DNA from: Asterella californica
Taxonomy: Eukaryota > Streptophyta > Marchantiopsida > Marchantiales > Aytoniaceae
Direction: 5' to 3'
Length of the DNA stretch: 64,000 nt
Assembly: GCA_036924285.1 (NCBI GenBank)
Contig: JAYKYS010000009.1
Coordinates: 4,712,001 to 4,776,000 of the forward strand
The first letter of the stretch is position 1, and every line of letters starts with the position of its first letter. Position numbers and translations under genes: made by a program. Below, piece by piece: positions 19,437 to 29,975 of this stretch. Below the pieces are notes generated by a model, which was given only the letters and a program-made list of their open reading frames with translations, had not been told where the DNA came from and searched no databases.

Positions 19437-21073
19437 CTATTCGAAACATGGGAGCAGGACCCATAGTAGATGAAGTTGCAGAAGCTTTTGCTGGTCGTGC
19501 TATCTACTCGATTGGAGATTTATACTCTGGGTATGATCAGTTTCAGTTGGCAATGGAGAGCAGAGATCTCACCACCATGCGTACTCCGCTTGGGCTTGTA
19601 AGGATGTGTACATTACCGCAAGGAGCGACAAACTCTATTGCGCATGTGCAAAATGCAATGAATAGGATTTTGAGAGAATTCATTCCGGAGAAGACCATAC
19701 CTTTCATAGATGATATTCCTATGAAAGGGTGTGCGGTCGAAGACAAAGATGAGAAGCTGACTGAGGATGGATGTCGAAGGTTTGTGGTTGATCATATTCA
19801 CGATGTGGAGATGATCTTAACAAGGCTTGAGGAGGTAAATCTCACTCTTTCAGCAGAGAAGTCGAGCTTTGGAGTACCAGAGATTGTTGTTGTTGGTCAT
19901 CTTTGTGGAGCTTTTGGCCGACGTCCGAACCCATCAAAGGTTGACGCCATAGGGAGGATGAAAGATTGTGTCAACACCACAGAGGTTAGAAGATTCTTGG
20001 GAGCTTGTTTGTTTTATCGAGTGTGGATTTTTCATTTTGGTCACATGTCTGAACCGTTGTATGAGTTGCTGAGGAAGCGAAGAAGGTTCACTTGGGGTGA
20101 GGAGCAGAGGGTCGCTATGATGCGACTAAAAGAAGCATTGAAATCACCACCAGTTCTACGACAGTTGAGCTATGATTGTGGTAGATCCATAGTCGTTACT
20201 GTTGATACTAGTCCTATCGCTATAGGTTGGGCAATAGGGCAGGATGATGGTGAGGAAAAGAGGTTTGCAACAAGATTTGGTGCTCGCATACTTACAGATC
20301 GACAAAGGAGATACCCTCAAGTCAAACGAGAGCTATGGGGCGTTGTAACTGCAATGAAAGCTGAGAAGGAGTATCTCATTGGAGCACATGTACTACTTGA
20401 AACTGATTGCTTACCTTTGTTGGGAATGATAGCAAACTGCACAATACGTTGGATAGCTTACATTAGGTCGTTGAATCCAGAGTTGAGACACATAGCAGGG
20501 AAGATGAACTCGATGGCAGACATGTTGTCTAGAGCTAGGTACTCTCAAGAAGAAGATATGGAAGCGGAAGATATGGATGAAGATGATGCAGAGGAGGGGC
20601 AAGTTCTACAAGTATCGAGCGAGGACCGGAGTCGCTTGGATGGTGTTCTTCCTTTCAAGGAAGAACTCTACTGTGGGAGGCTCAAGGAAATCGGACGCTA
20701 TCTAAGCACTCTTCAGAAGTATGAAGAATGGACAGAGAAAGTCTTCAAGGAGATACGACATCAGGCCTATGGCTATCTATTACGAGATGGATATCTGTGG
20801 AAGAGGCCAAAGAGGAGAGATGGAGTACCCTTGAGAGTAGTGGACGATGCAGAGACCAAGAAACAAGTACTCGAACAATTCCATGATACCTTATGGGCAG
20901 GACATCGAGGTACATGGGCAACCTTTACCAAGATCAAGGAGAGGTATTGGTGGAAAGGATTGTATCGAGATGTAGAGAAGTTTGTTGGGTCATGCATTGA
21001 ATGTCAATTCCAATCCAAGATTCAGTATAGGGATGGATTGAGACCCACATATCCTTTGTCCATTCATTTCTAA
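19391..21073 (+). pseudogene. Element A RT, RNase H and integrase N-terminus
   Basis: The RT palm reads IYSIGDLYSGYDQFQLA, LPQGATNSIAHVQNAM and FIDDIPMKG, a Phe-Ile-Asp-Asp form of the YXDD site. The connection region reads RFLGACLFYRVWI. RNase H begins near VVTVDTSPIAIGWAIGQ, with YPQVKRELWGVV and IAGKMNSMADMLSRARY. The integrase zinc-binding HHCC follows: QFHDTLWAGHRGTW and VGSCIECQ. The frame ends at TAA 21,071-21,073 inside integrase. Confidence 0.92.
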
Positions 21074-21457
21074 TGGGTTTTGGATTTGGTTGCCATACCA
21101 CCAGGAATTTGAGGCATGCGTCATTTAGTTTTGGCTCGGGAAGAGCTATCTAACTTTGTAGAAGGGAGGGCTCTACGCATCAAAGCTACTGAGCTTGTCT
21201 GTCGATTCATATTAGAAGATATCGTTTCTAGATATGGAAGTGTGGGAAGCATCCGTGCAGATAGAGGAGAGTTGAATGCAGATGAAGCACGTGAGTTCTT
21301 CAACAGATATGGAATACGATTGAAGTTGACCACTTCAATGAACCCGAAAGCGAATGGCAAAAGTGAACGAGGGCATCCACCAATCATCCAAGCATTGGTG
21401 AAAGCGTGCAAGGGACGTCATGGGGATTGGCCTAGACTTCTTCCTTTTGTGGGCTGA
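21074..21457 (+). pseudogene. Element A integrase core, with two stops
   Basis: The frame of the preceding RT region continues after TAA 21,071-21,073 as WVLDLVAIPPGI, then a TGA near 21,113, then RHLVLAREELSNFVEGRAL. The D,D-35-E core is readable: Asp in VLDLVA, Asp in IRADRGELN, Glu in GKSERGHPPI. The frame runs to 21,457, where a frameshift near 21,447 shifts coding to the next frame. Confidence 0.88.
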
Positions 21458-22058
21458 TAGAACTATTCATAGTACTGTCACTGGTTACATGCCTACAGAA
21501 TTGATGACTGGTCAAAAACCTATCATGCCAGCGGAAGGAGACGTTCCTACTTGGGTATATCTACCTTGGGAGGATGGTTTTGATAGGGAGGGACTATTGG
21601 CACTACGAATTCAGCAGCTTGAGCGACGTGAGGAGGACCTTGAAGAAGCATTGGTCAAACTCAAGGAGGCGAGATTGAAGAACAAGGAGCGGTTCGACAA
21701 GACACATCGACTGCGGAAGAAGTCGATCCGAGAAGGTGACTGGGTCATAGTATATGACAACAGTTTGGATAACCAACACATCACTATCAAGAAGTTTGCA
21801 CGACGTTGGTTTGGTCCTTATGTTGTTGTTGTCGTTCACGACAACGCCACATATGGTTTGCGAGAATTGGATGGTACACTCTTGCAGTTACCCATTGCTG
21901 GTAAAAGGGTCAAGGTTTTCCGAAGACGTGAAGGATTTCTTGATTTCGATGAACTTCTCGAGTCTGATTCTCATCTTTCCAGACCTTATGCGAGAGAAGA
22001 TGATGATGAACCAGACAATTCAGAGCATGATGAGGGATACGATGATGACTATGGATAA
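21420..22058 (+). pseudogene. Element A integrase C-terminal region
   Basis: Reads WADRTIHSTVTGYMPTELM, TGQKPIMP, a coiled-coil-like RIQQLERREEDLEEAL, then GDWVIVYDNSLDN, RRWFGPYVV, YGLRELDGTLLQLPIAGKR and VKVFRRREGF. This GPY/F-type module is followed by an acidic tail (EDDDEPDNSEHDEGYDDDYG) and no chromodomain. The stop at 22,056-22,058 is the natural end of pol. Confidence 0.9.
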
Positions 22059-22091
22059 CAAGTTGGCACATACCGGAGGATGTGCAGGTTT

Positions 22092-22099
22092 GGAGGGGG
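22092..22099 (+). other. Element A polypurine tract
   Basis: GGAGGGGG, four bases before the 3' LTR start at 22,104, at the place where plus-strand DNA synthesis is primed in LTR retrotransposons. Confidence 0.75.
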
Positions 22100-23578
22100 T
22101 GAATGTCCTGTTGTGGGACCAGTTAGTATGTAAATTACCCGTATAAGTACGTTTTGCACACAGTTGTAGAAGTTGTGGTGTAATGGGATCTAAAACATTG
22201 CTCTTATGAGCTTAGAATGCTCTATTATCTGCTGGGGGTCTCCATGGGGCAGAAAAGGACAAGGTTGAGTCCTTTAACTTCCCATTGGTCCACCCAAAAG
22301 TGAAGATAACTTATCATCTACCTAAGTGTGCGCTCTGGGAGGTTCGGGGCACTTTGACGAGGGATTTGGAAGATCAGAGGGCATGGGCGGAGAGCTCTCG
22401 ACGGGAGGAGCAATCTGACCACAAATTTCACTCGATTTGGAGGTCCAGGGCATACGTTATGACGATTTGAAGTTCATAGAGTGATGAGAGTACATAGTTT
22501 TCTCTTCCGATTGTAAGATTAAGGGGTTTGAGTGATTGAGCCGTCAGATTGAGACCAGATTTCATGAGCTTGTAGTCTGTCAGCTGCTGAAGCTCTGACC
22601 ACAAATTTCACCACCGGATGTTCTGCGGATTGAGCGCAATGGCGATTTGAAGGCGACGGGGTGCAGAAAGCTGTCAATCTGAAGCAGCGAGTTTGCAGAT
22701 TTATGGAGGACGATCAGAACGGTCAAATCGGCTCAAATTTCCTGTGTAGTGAGTTTACCTTCTGAATTGATAACACAGGAAGTTGGAGTGGAAGTGGACG
22801 GTTCATTTAGTCGAAGAAGCTTCTGTCCTGAATCTGAGATTGGAAGTGCGTGTTAGTTTCTGTGGATTTGTGTTAATTGTGGGAGGAGATCTAGCCGTCA
22901 GATCTTCCTGAAATTTGACCTGCAAGTAGAGATTTTAGTATCCTACCTACGTGGCAAGTTTGAGAGGAGACTGAGCTGTACATCTGTACCTAGCATGTGT
23001 GAAAGTTCGCTGGTTTTTCTGCCGAGTTGTATCGGCAACGATATCTACTCTAGGTCTCGAGTTGTTAGCGGCAGCTGGCTGAAAAGTATCCAGTGCGACA
23101 TTTGTATTGCTTTGGGGAGTATTCTAGGCGTAGATATGACTTTAGCGACCTACGTTGTATCCACGTCATGTGGTTGTTAGGTTCGCACTCAACGTGGCAA
23201 AGTGCGATCCTTGACCTGTAGAGTCGACTACCTGTCTAGCCTAGTCTCTGGTTTTTGGGACACGTTACGGTGCATGCATTAGAACCTTTCACCCAAAAGA
23301 CCCACACGTGGATGAGTATGACGGCACCAAACATGCGATGTGCATGTGTGCCACCTCATCGGTCCGTGAGGCTTGGGTTGCTTGGTTAGGGAGCTTGCAA
23401 CTATCCTTGTTTTGTGTTCGAAACTTTTAAGCAAAGGGGAGTGACCTGTGTGGGGGCATTCGACCTGGGGAAAAATCCAAGAGATTGTTCGTGGAGAGAT
23501 CGTGGTGATCCTATGAGATTGAATCAGAGTTTTATGGATGAATATACCTTTGTAGTTGGAGTGCACATGTTGTGAGAG

Positions 23579-23812
23579 ATGGACGATGGACTCTACTTAC
23601 CGCCCAGATTCCCTTTTCGAAACCCTTTCTCGATTAAACTGATGTATATGGAAAGAGTTCACTTTCAACAGTTTCTGATAGGATCCTTCGGGCATAACTT
23701 TACCGCGCAAGTCATGCTCTCTTCTGTCCCTGTGATCTTACCTATTGTCACTTACGGCCAAGAATGGGATCTCACCGTCTTTATCCCCCCATCTAACGAA
23801 GGATGGATCTAA
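23579..23812 (+). CDS. LTR-encoded ORF1, 3' LTR copy (77 aa)
   Basis: Same as ORF1 of the 5' LTR, with a few amino-acid differences (MDDGLYL, VILPIVTYG). The different end FIPPSNEGWI is due to a CC insertion, so the stop moves past the ATG of ORF2. Which LTR keeps the ancestral end is unclear. Element C agrees better with the 5' copy (stop, two codons, ATG). Confidence 0.45.
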   Translation: MDDGLYLPPRFPFRNPFSIKLMYMERVHFQQFLIGSFGHNFTAQVMLSSVPVILPIVTYGQEWDLTVFIPPSNEGWI

Positions 23813-24006
23813 ATCAGCTCCCTCCTGTAAACTTTAACACCCAGTGCGAGATAAGACACATCTGTCGACCCAAAGCCATGTACGAAGCCCTAGTAGTGAG
23901 AAACTTCGGAGAGGAATACTACCGAGAGATCATGTCATCACATATCCCGTTTGTCGTGCCCATGATCATCCACCGTTTTCGTGTAGTTATCTTGACCCTT
24001 TACTGA
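23803..24006 (+). CDS. LTR-encoded ORF2, 3' LTR copy (67 aa)
   Basis: Almost identical to the 5' LTR copy at 15,749-15,952, differing near IIHRFRV versus IIQHFRV. Here its start overlaps the end of ORF1 in another frame. Function unknown. Confidence 0.45.
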   Translation: MDLNQLPPVNFNTQCEIRHICRPKAMYEALVVRNFGEEYYREIMSSHIPFVVPMIIHRFRVVILTLY

Positions 24007-24143
24007 GAGAAAGAAAGTGCTTAGTTATCGAGGAAGTTAGAGAGAAATCTACGAGATACTAGTCGCTCTGCTGTGCATCGATCGCTAACCACAGCCAAAA
24101 GGTACGCCCTTGCTCAAAGGAAAGGCTCTCGCTACGACAGCGA

Positions 24144-25044
24144 GTCTGGGAACGGGCTGAAACATGAGTCTCAAACATAGGTCCGAGACGTGGGTCCGAG
24201 ACGCAGACGAACCATGGTTCGAACGCTGGTCTGAACCACAGGGTTCGAACCTGGGTCTGGACCACAGATTTCCGAAAAATGGCTAAGTGTTGGAGCTCTA
24301 GGGACGTTTTAGGTTGTGGACGGAGCTCCACATAAGATCTCGAGGCGAGTGAGGTATCATTGGAAAGGTCTCGTCGAGAGCTTTCCAGTGATATATAACA
24401 CTCCTCGATCTGACCTCCGAGCTGGAAGTTATGGCCAAACCACAATCAGGTTGTGGTATAATTTTCAGGGACCAAAGAGGAGGGCGGGGCCGCCGATCCC
24501 CAGAAGTATATATGAGGGGGGCTCAAAGCCTGGGTGGGCCAGGACAGGTCACCCGACCCCAGGGTTCGGCGGGCGAACTCTGGGGGCATGAGGTGATGGC
24601 TGGGCCGGTTCCAAGGCACATTCCGATCCAGACTTGGATGTCTGGACTTAGGAACGATGTAAGAGCTAGGACAAGACTAGGGAACGAGTCGGCGGGTTAG
24701 ACCACCGTTCGGGAGCCTAGACCCAGACGGACATCACGGGCGGTTGGACCGCTAGGTGTGCTGGAGGCTCCGTTTAGGACCCTGGACTTTATGGGAAGTC
24801 CGCCCCAAGTCATATTGTGACTTGCTCATGTTTGGGACCGACTTAGGCGGATCTAAGTCGGGACTTAGGATTGCTGAGCTTGATGATTAAGGAGACGGTC
24901 CGGCTCCTGTCCGGACCAAACAGAACTAAGATAAGTGGTGCATGGACGCTAACTTGTGATTGTGTTTGCAGGTTAGCAGTCTGAATTTCAGGACCTACTG
25001 AGCAAAAGCTTCCGCTGGTGCAACAAGACGGTAGGTGCGCGAAA
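24144..25044 (+). repeat. Element B 5' LTR, right piece
   Basis: Continues the LTR after element A: GTCTGGGAACGGGCTGAAAC follows GCGA here and also in the uninterrupted 3' LTR near 27,664. It ends GGTGCGCGAAA, the same sequence as the 3' LTR end at 28,580, so this LTR does not end in the canonical CA. Confidence 0.85.
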
Positions 25045-25046
25045 AG

Positions 25047-25058
25047 TGGTATCAGAGC
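25047..25058 (+). other. Element B primer-binding site
   Basis: TGGTATCAGAGC lies two bases after the LTR end. It is the standard plant retrotransposon PBS, complementary to the 3' end of initiator tRNA-Met. Confidence 0.9.
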
Positions 25059-25165
25059 CGACGCTTCGGTGAGCGAGAACTTGAGGTAGCGGCTGAAGGC
25101 TGGACGCTTGAGGAGGGACGCAAGACACGAAGCGGATCAGCGTTTCTAGGTGAACACTTGGAGCG

Positions 25166-27240
25166 ATGGCCGACGTCGGACAGAGTTCTAGGAGGAAGAC
25201 CAAGAAACGTGGAGCGGCTGACACCGGGACCAGATCGACTCGAGCTAGCCCCGAGGCACAGTCAGGAGACGACAACCGACAACCTTCGCCCCAACGTCAA
25301 GGAAGCCCAGTTCTAGCTGTGGCACCGCTGCAGCAAGATGGAGTCTTGCCAACGGTGCCCAACGATGTAGGCGCGGGAAGTCAAGGAGCCTTGTATGCGG
25401 AACTCATCAAGATGATGAAGACCATGCAGGAAGGTATGGCCTCCAGGGATAAACGTATCGCTGAGCTTGAGGCAGGCCAAGGAAGTTCCTCGTCTACCAG
25501 GAAGCTTTGTAAGACGAATTTGTCGACCCCGTTTACAGGTATAGGACGGGCTCGCAAGGTTAAGGATTTCTTAACTGAGTTAGACCTATACTTTGAAGCG
25601 CATCAGGCTCAGGAGTCAGACAAAGTGAGAGCGGCGGTTACGTTCCTGAAGGACCATGCGCTTCTCTGGTGGACCGCATACAGGGATGAGCATGCTTTGA
25701 CCGTCTCAGCGCTTGGTTGGAAGGAGTTCAAGGAGTTGCTCGCAAGACGATTCACTCCGAACTATCAAAGGATTCGGGATGGTGTTGAGTTAGTTCGGCT
25801 GAAGCAGACAGGGACCTTAAGTGCTTATGTGCGCGAGTTCAGTGCTAAGCTGGATTCGTTCTCCAAGTGGACTGAGGAGACCAAGATATGTATATTCATT
25901 GGGGGACTCAAGTCAAGCTCGGAGAAGGCTCTCTTTCGGATGCCGGAGCTATCTGCGACAACTGCCAAACTTTTGAAGTTAGCGGAGCGAATTGGGGACG
26001 ACGAAGTCCAGCAACAGAAACCCTTTGAACCTTGCAGCACGGACAAGTTCCAGAAAAAGAACAAGGGCTTCAAACGACAGTGGGATGGGGGTGAGAAGGA
26101 TCGGAAGGATTCTTCTGCCCCGGCAGCAAAGCGGCAGCAAACAGGAGTAAAACCTAAGGGGCAAACACCTCAGAAGGGCAATGGCGCAAAGTTTACTTGC
26201 TACAATTGTGGCGAGGCGGGCCATATTGCTAAGGGGTGCACGAAACCTAAGGTTAGTAACTGTAGTATGAATGAGTTTGTTGCAAAGGACTTGTTGGAGG
26301 GCCAGATGACTGTGACCTTGAGAACCACGAAGAAGACGTCGGGATTGATGTTTCTACAAGCCAAGGTTGCTAACCGTGATGTTACTTTTCTTGTGGACAC
26401 AGGAGCGACTCACTCCTTCATAAGTCCAAAGTTGGTGAAGAAGTTGGGCTTGTCTACCTCCAAGGCAGACAAGCCTATTCAGGTGCGCTTTGCCAAGGGC
26501 AAGACGTACCAAACTTCTGAAGTAGCCTTGGACGTACGATTTGCGTGTGAGAAGTTGGAGTTCACAGAGAACTTCACGGTGTGCGAGATGGATGATATCC
26601 ATGCGGTTTTGGGGAACACTTTCTTAGATAGGTTCGACTTGGAACTTAGACGGAGACCTTTGCGGTTAAATGTCAGAGTTAAAGGACGGAAGCTGGGAGT
26701 GAGGCTGATCCGAAAGGCGTGGAAAATGGACGATTTTGCAGTGAATTTGATCAAAGGCAAACAGATGGACTTCAACGATGGGGTCATGTGTTTGATGCGG
26801 GTTGCAGATTTGATGGCGGGTGATAGACAAGAGGAAACATCAGGAGACGCGACTAAACTTCCGAAGATGCTTCGCGAAGTGATTAAGGAGTTTGAGGATG
26901 TCTTGACGGATGAGTTACCTGCTGAGTTACCTCCAAGGCGGGTAGTGGATCACAAGATCGAGGTCTTGCCAGGATCGGAACCACCTTCCAAAGCCCCTTA
27001 CCGACTCAATCAGGTGGAACTCCTTGAGTTGAAAAGACAACTCGGTGAGCTATTAGCGCGGGGATATATTCGAACCAGCAAGTCACCTTATGGAGCCCCA
27101 GTTCTTTTTGCAAAGAAGAAGGATGGGAAGTTACGACTCTGTGTAGATTATCGTGCACTCAATAAGGTGACGGTAAAGAATAATTATCCCTTGCCAAGGA
27201 TAGACGACCTCTTTGATAGGCTAGAGGGTGCAAAGTATGT
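25166..27240 (+). pseudogene. Element B gag-protease-RT polyprotein, truncated in RT
   Basis: One frame is open from ATG 25,166. It has a gag domain (about residues 110-300, including [13 protein letters not shown] and [11 protein letters not shown]), a CCHC knuckle [14 protein letters not shown] near residues 345-358, and an aspartic protease [13 protein letters not shown] near 408-420. The start of RT follows, with [32 protein letters not shown] and [14 protein letters not shown] breaks at [10 protein letters not shown] (about 27,238), before the catalytic YXDD, so it cannot be active. The frame then runs into inverted gag sequence and stops at 27,311-27,313. The intact gag and protease imply a fairly recent origin. 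Confidence 0.9.
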
Positions 27241-27465
27241 GCTGCAGCGGTGCCACAGCTGGAACTGGGCTTCCTTGACGTTGGGGCAAAGGTTGTCGGT
27301 TGTCGTCCCCTGACTGTGCTTCGGGGCTAGCTCGAGTCGATCTGGTCCCGGTGTCAACCGCTCCACGTTTCTTGGTCTTCCTCCTGGAACTCTGTCCGAC
27401 GTCGGCCATCGCTCCAAGTGTTCACCTAGAAACGCTGATCCGCTTTGTGTCTCGCGTCCTTCCTC
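27240..27465 (-). repeat. Inverted copy of the start of gag of element B
   Basis: The reverse complement matches about 25,116-25,335, including the gag start ([16 protein letters not shown]), with a few substitutions (for example GAVDTG versus GAADTG). It replaces everything from mid-RT to the 3' LTR. The left junction falls at a shared GCTGCAGCGG stretch. The right junction joins directly to base 23 of the LTR. Confidence 0.85.
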
Positions 27466-28580
27466 ATCGGGCGCAGACGCGAACAGCAGAACCCTAGCGG
27501 ACTTACACTAGATTGTGAACGCTGCAAGTAGGACTTAACGGCTTGGCCGGGAAGTCGGGAGCAGATGAACCCTAAGTGGTTCTCTGAACCAAGGTTAGAA
27601 CCTTGGGTTAAGACATAAAGGACTACCCCAAGAGGGCCCCAGACGAACGCTGACCTAAGGGGGCGAGTCTGGGAACGGGCTGAAACATGAATCTCAAACA
27701 TAGGTCCGAGACGTGAGACCGAGACGTGGGTCCGAGATGCAGACGAACCGTGGTTCGAACGCTGGTCTGAACCACAGGGTTCGAATCTGGGTCTGGACCA
27801 CAGATTTTCGAAAAATGGCGAAGTGTTGGAGCTCTAGGGACGTTTTAGGTCGTGGACGGAGCTCCACGTAAGATCTCGAGGCGAGTGAGGTATCATTGTA
27901 AAGGTCTCGTCGAGAGCTTTCCAGTGATATATAACACTCCTCGATCTGACCTCCGAGCTAGAAGTTATGGCCAAACCACAATCGAGTTGTGGTATAATTT
28001 TCAGGGACCAAAGAGGAGGGCGGGGCCGCCGATCCCCAGAAGTATATATGAGGGGGGCTCGATGCTTGGGTGAGCCAGGACGAGTCACCCGACCCCAGGG
28101 TTCGGCGGGCGAACTCTGGGGGCATGAGGTGATGGCTGGGCCGGTTCCAAGGCACGTTCCGATCCAGACTTGGATGTCTGGACTTAGGAACGATGTAAGG
28201 GCTAGGACAAGACTATGGAACGAGTCGGCGGGTTAGACCACCGTTCGGGAGCCTAGACCCAGACGGACATCACGGGCGGTTGGGCCGCTAGGTGTGTTGG
28301 AGACTCCGTTTAGGACCCTGGACTTTATGAGAAGTCCACCCCAAGTCATATTGTGACTTGCTCATGTTTGGGACCGACTTAGGCGGATCTAAGTCGGGAC
28401 TTAGGATTGCTGAGCTTGATGGTTAGGGAGACGGTCCGGCTCCTGTCCGGACCAAACAGAACTAAAGTAAGTGGTGCATGGACGCTAACTTGTGATTGTG
28501 TTTGCAGGTTAGCGGTCTGAATTTCAGGACCTACTGAGCAAAAGCTTCCGCTGGTGCAACAAGACGGTAGGTGCGCGAAA
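27466..28580 (+). repeat. Element B 3' LTR
   Basis: Matches the two pieces of the 5' LTR but lacks their first 22 bp, because it is joined to the inverted gag copy. It has an extra 14-nt GAGACCGAGACGTG-type duplication near 27,715 and scattered substitutions, more than separate the LTRs of element A. It shows the pre-insertion site of element A intact (GGGCGAGTCTGGG near 27,661). It ends GCGCGAAA before TSD TAGCT. Confidence 0.85.
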
Positions 28581-29575
28581 TAGCTTCATCAGTGTTCAAC
28601 TCCCCTCGATGAACCGTGATCTTCCCAACACAACTATATCTACAAACCACGTCCTCGAATAGATATTTATAGATAGTAGATTTTGTCCGTAAAGTTCGCC
28701 CTTCTACTTGGTTGGACAAATCCTCACATACACAAAACTTAAGTATTGCATCTATCATATATCAACCGGCATAATAACAGGATCTACTACACACTTATAA
28801 TGCATTGCAAGTGGATAAGTATGATATAATCCATCTGAATTCTTGAATACTCTTGACTTGACTCTTGACAAGTTTGGCATGTCTCCACAAATTGAACTAC
28901 ATCTCTACACATGTTACGCCACCAATATCTCTCCTTCAACTTTGTAAAGGTGGTATACATACATCTATGTCATGCCCACAAGCTCTCATGAAACTCCTCC
29001 ATTAGTAACTTTTGCATGTCAATTTTGCACATAACCCTTTGTGGTATCTGACTGCCTTGTTTAGGTTGCTTTCACAAATAACCACCTTGTAGGAAGTAGT
29101 TATAAGTCTTCCTCTTGATATGTTTACAATTGGCATCGCTCCATCCCGACTGTCTAGTCAAGAAGCTTAGATAGCGTCCTATGTTTATCCATTTTCCTTC
29201 ATATAGCTCCTCCATGAATGGTTTTGAATGTTCACTCTCACCTCCTTGAACTCTATAGAAAATAGTAGTGTCAACGTCTTCTATATCCTCAACCATCTCC
29301 TCCTCATCTTCATACCTTGCAAGACATAACATATCAGCTACTGGGTCGTTCTTCCTCCTTATGTGTCTGAACTCAGGATTTAAGGACTTGATATAGACAA
29401 TTCATCGTAGCATAACAGTATCAAAGATGTTACATTTTGTAATAATCCTTGACAATAATAAACAATATGTTTTTACTACTACTGGCGCTCCAATCAAATA
29501 GTCATTTTCAGCTTTCGTAGTTGTAACTACTCCCCATAACTCTCTTTTCACTTGAGGATAGTTCTTATGTCGTTC
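28581..29575 (-). pseudogene. Element C RNase H end and integrase N-terminal half
   Basis: Reading right to left on the minus strand: YPQVKRELWGVV (RNase H end, near 29,565-29,530), DPVADMLCLARYEDEEEM, ELYEGKWINIGRYLS and KTYNYFLQGGYL (29,332-29,072), then LSNQVEGRTLRTKS and KITVHRGELNTDEA (about 28,720-28,586). Each piece matches element A in order. The last residues join in register to AKTFFKRCG at 13,828. Similarity stops at about 29,575, where AT-rich repeats begin, so the 5' half of C is missing. Confidence 0.8.
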
Positions 29576-29975
29576 ACTCTATATGAGGACTCAAATTCTA
29601 GTCTTGCCTCAATTTCAATTCTCGATGTATTGATGAGATGCATAGTATGTATGAAAAATGGACAGGTTTATAGTAACACCGACGAGGATTCAAATTATAG
29701 TCTTGTTCTAATTTTTGCTTTTCACACTTTTCCAGCAAATTATATGCATATTTTGTTTAAAAGTGGACGAGTTTATAGTAATAGATGTTCTATATCTATA
29801 TTTTGCATCAGATTACTGATTCCAACCCTCCAGTTACCTCCAGAATGTTAAATTCACAAAGACATCAAATCTCGATATCTATGTATTTCGCATAAGCTCT
29901 ATTTAATTGGTATGTTATAGACATTGATATATTAGATATCGAGGGTTGATATCTATGTAATCTTTTTGCAACCCA
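29576..29975. other. AT-rich spacer
   Basis: Starts where element C ends. It has short direct repeats (GAGGATTCAAATT-like and GACTCAAATTCTAGTCTTG-like) but no gene that I can support. Confidence 0.5.

Larger units (their letters stand above)
14052..24139 (+). mobile_element. Element A: full-length but coding-dead Ty3/gypsy retrotransposon
   Basis: Structure: 5' LTR 14,052-16,085, internal region with gag, protease, RT, RNase H and integrase in gypsy order, purine tract 22,092-22,099, and 3' LTR 22,104-24,139. The LTRs start TGTCCTG and end CGACA. The TSD is GCGA (14,048-14,051 and 24,140-24,143), inside the 5' LTR of element B. By eye the LTRs differ at about 20 positions in 2.03 kb. The coding region has two stops in integrase, one in gag and about four frameshifts. 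Elements C and D and the remnant at 1-612 belong to the same broad family. Confidence 0.92.
22104..24139 (+). repeat. Element A 3' LTR
   Basis: About 2,036 bp, near-identical to the 5' LTR. It carries copies of the small ORFs. ORF1 (23,579-23,812) is extended to 77 codons by a 2-nt insertion in a C-run near 23,787 and now overlaps ORF2 (23,803-24,006) in a different frame. It ends CGACA before TSD GCGA. Confidence 0.92.
13829..28580 (+). mobile_element. Element B: internally rearranged Ty3/gypsy retrotransposon
   Basis: B is flanked by the 5-bp TSD TAGCT (13,824-13,828 and 28,581-28,585). Its 5' LTR is split by element A into 13,829-14,051 and 24,144-25,044. Next come a PBS, one long gag-protease-RT frame, an inverted copy of its own gag start (27,240-27,465), and a 3' LTR (27,466-28,580). 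RNase H, integrase and the end of RT are absent. It belongs to a different gypsy lineage from A, with a DTG protease and a [14 protein letters not shown] zinc knuckle. Confidence 0.85.
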
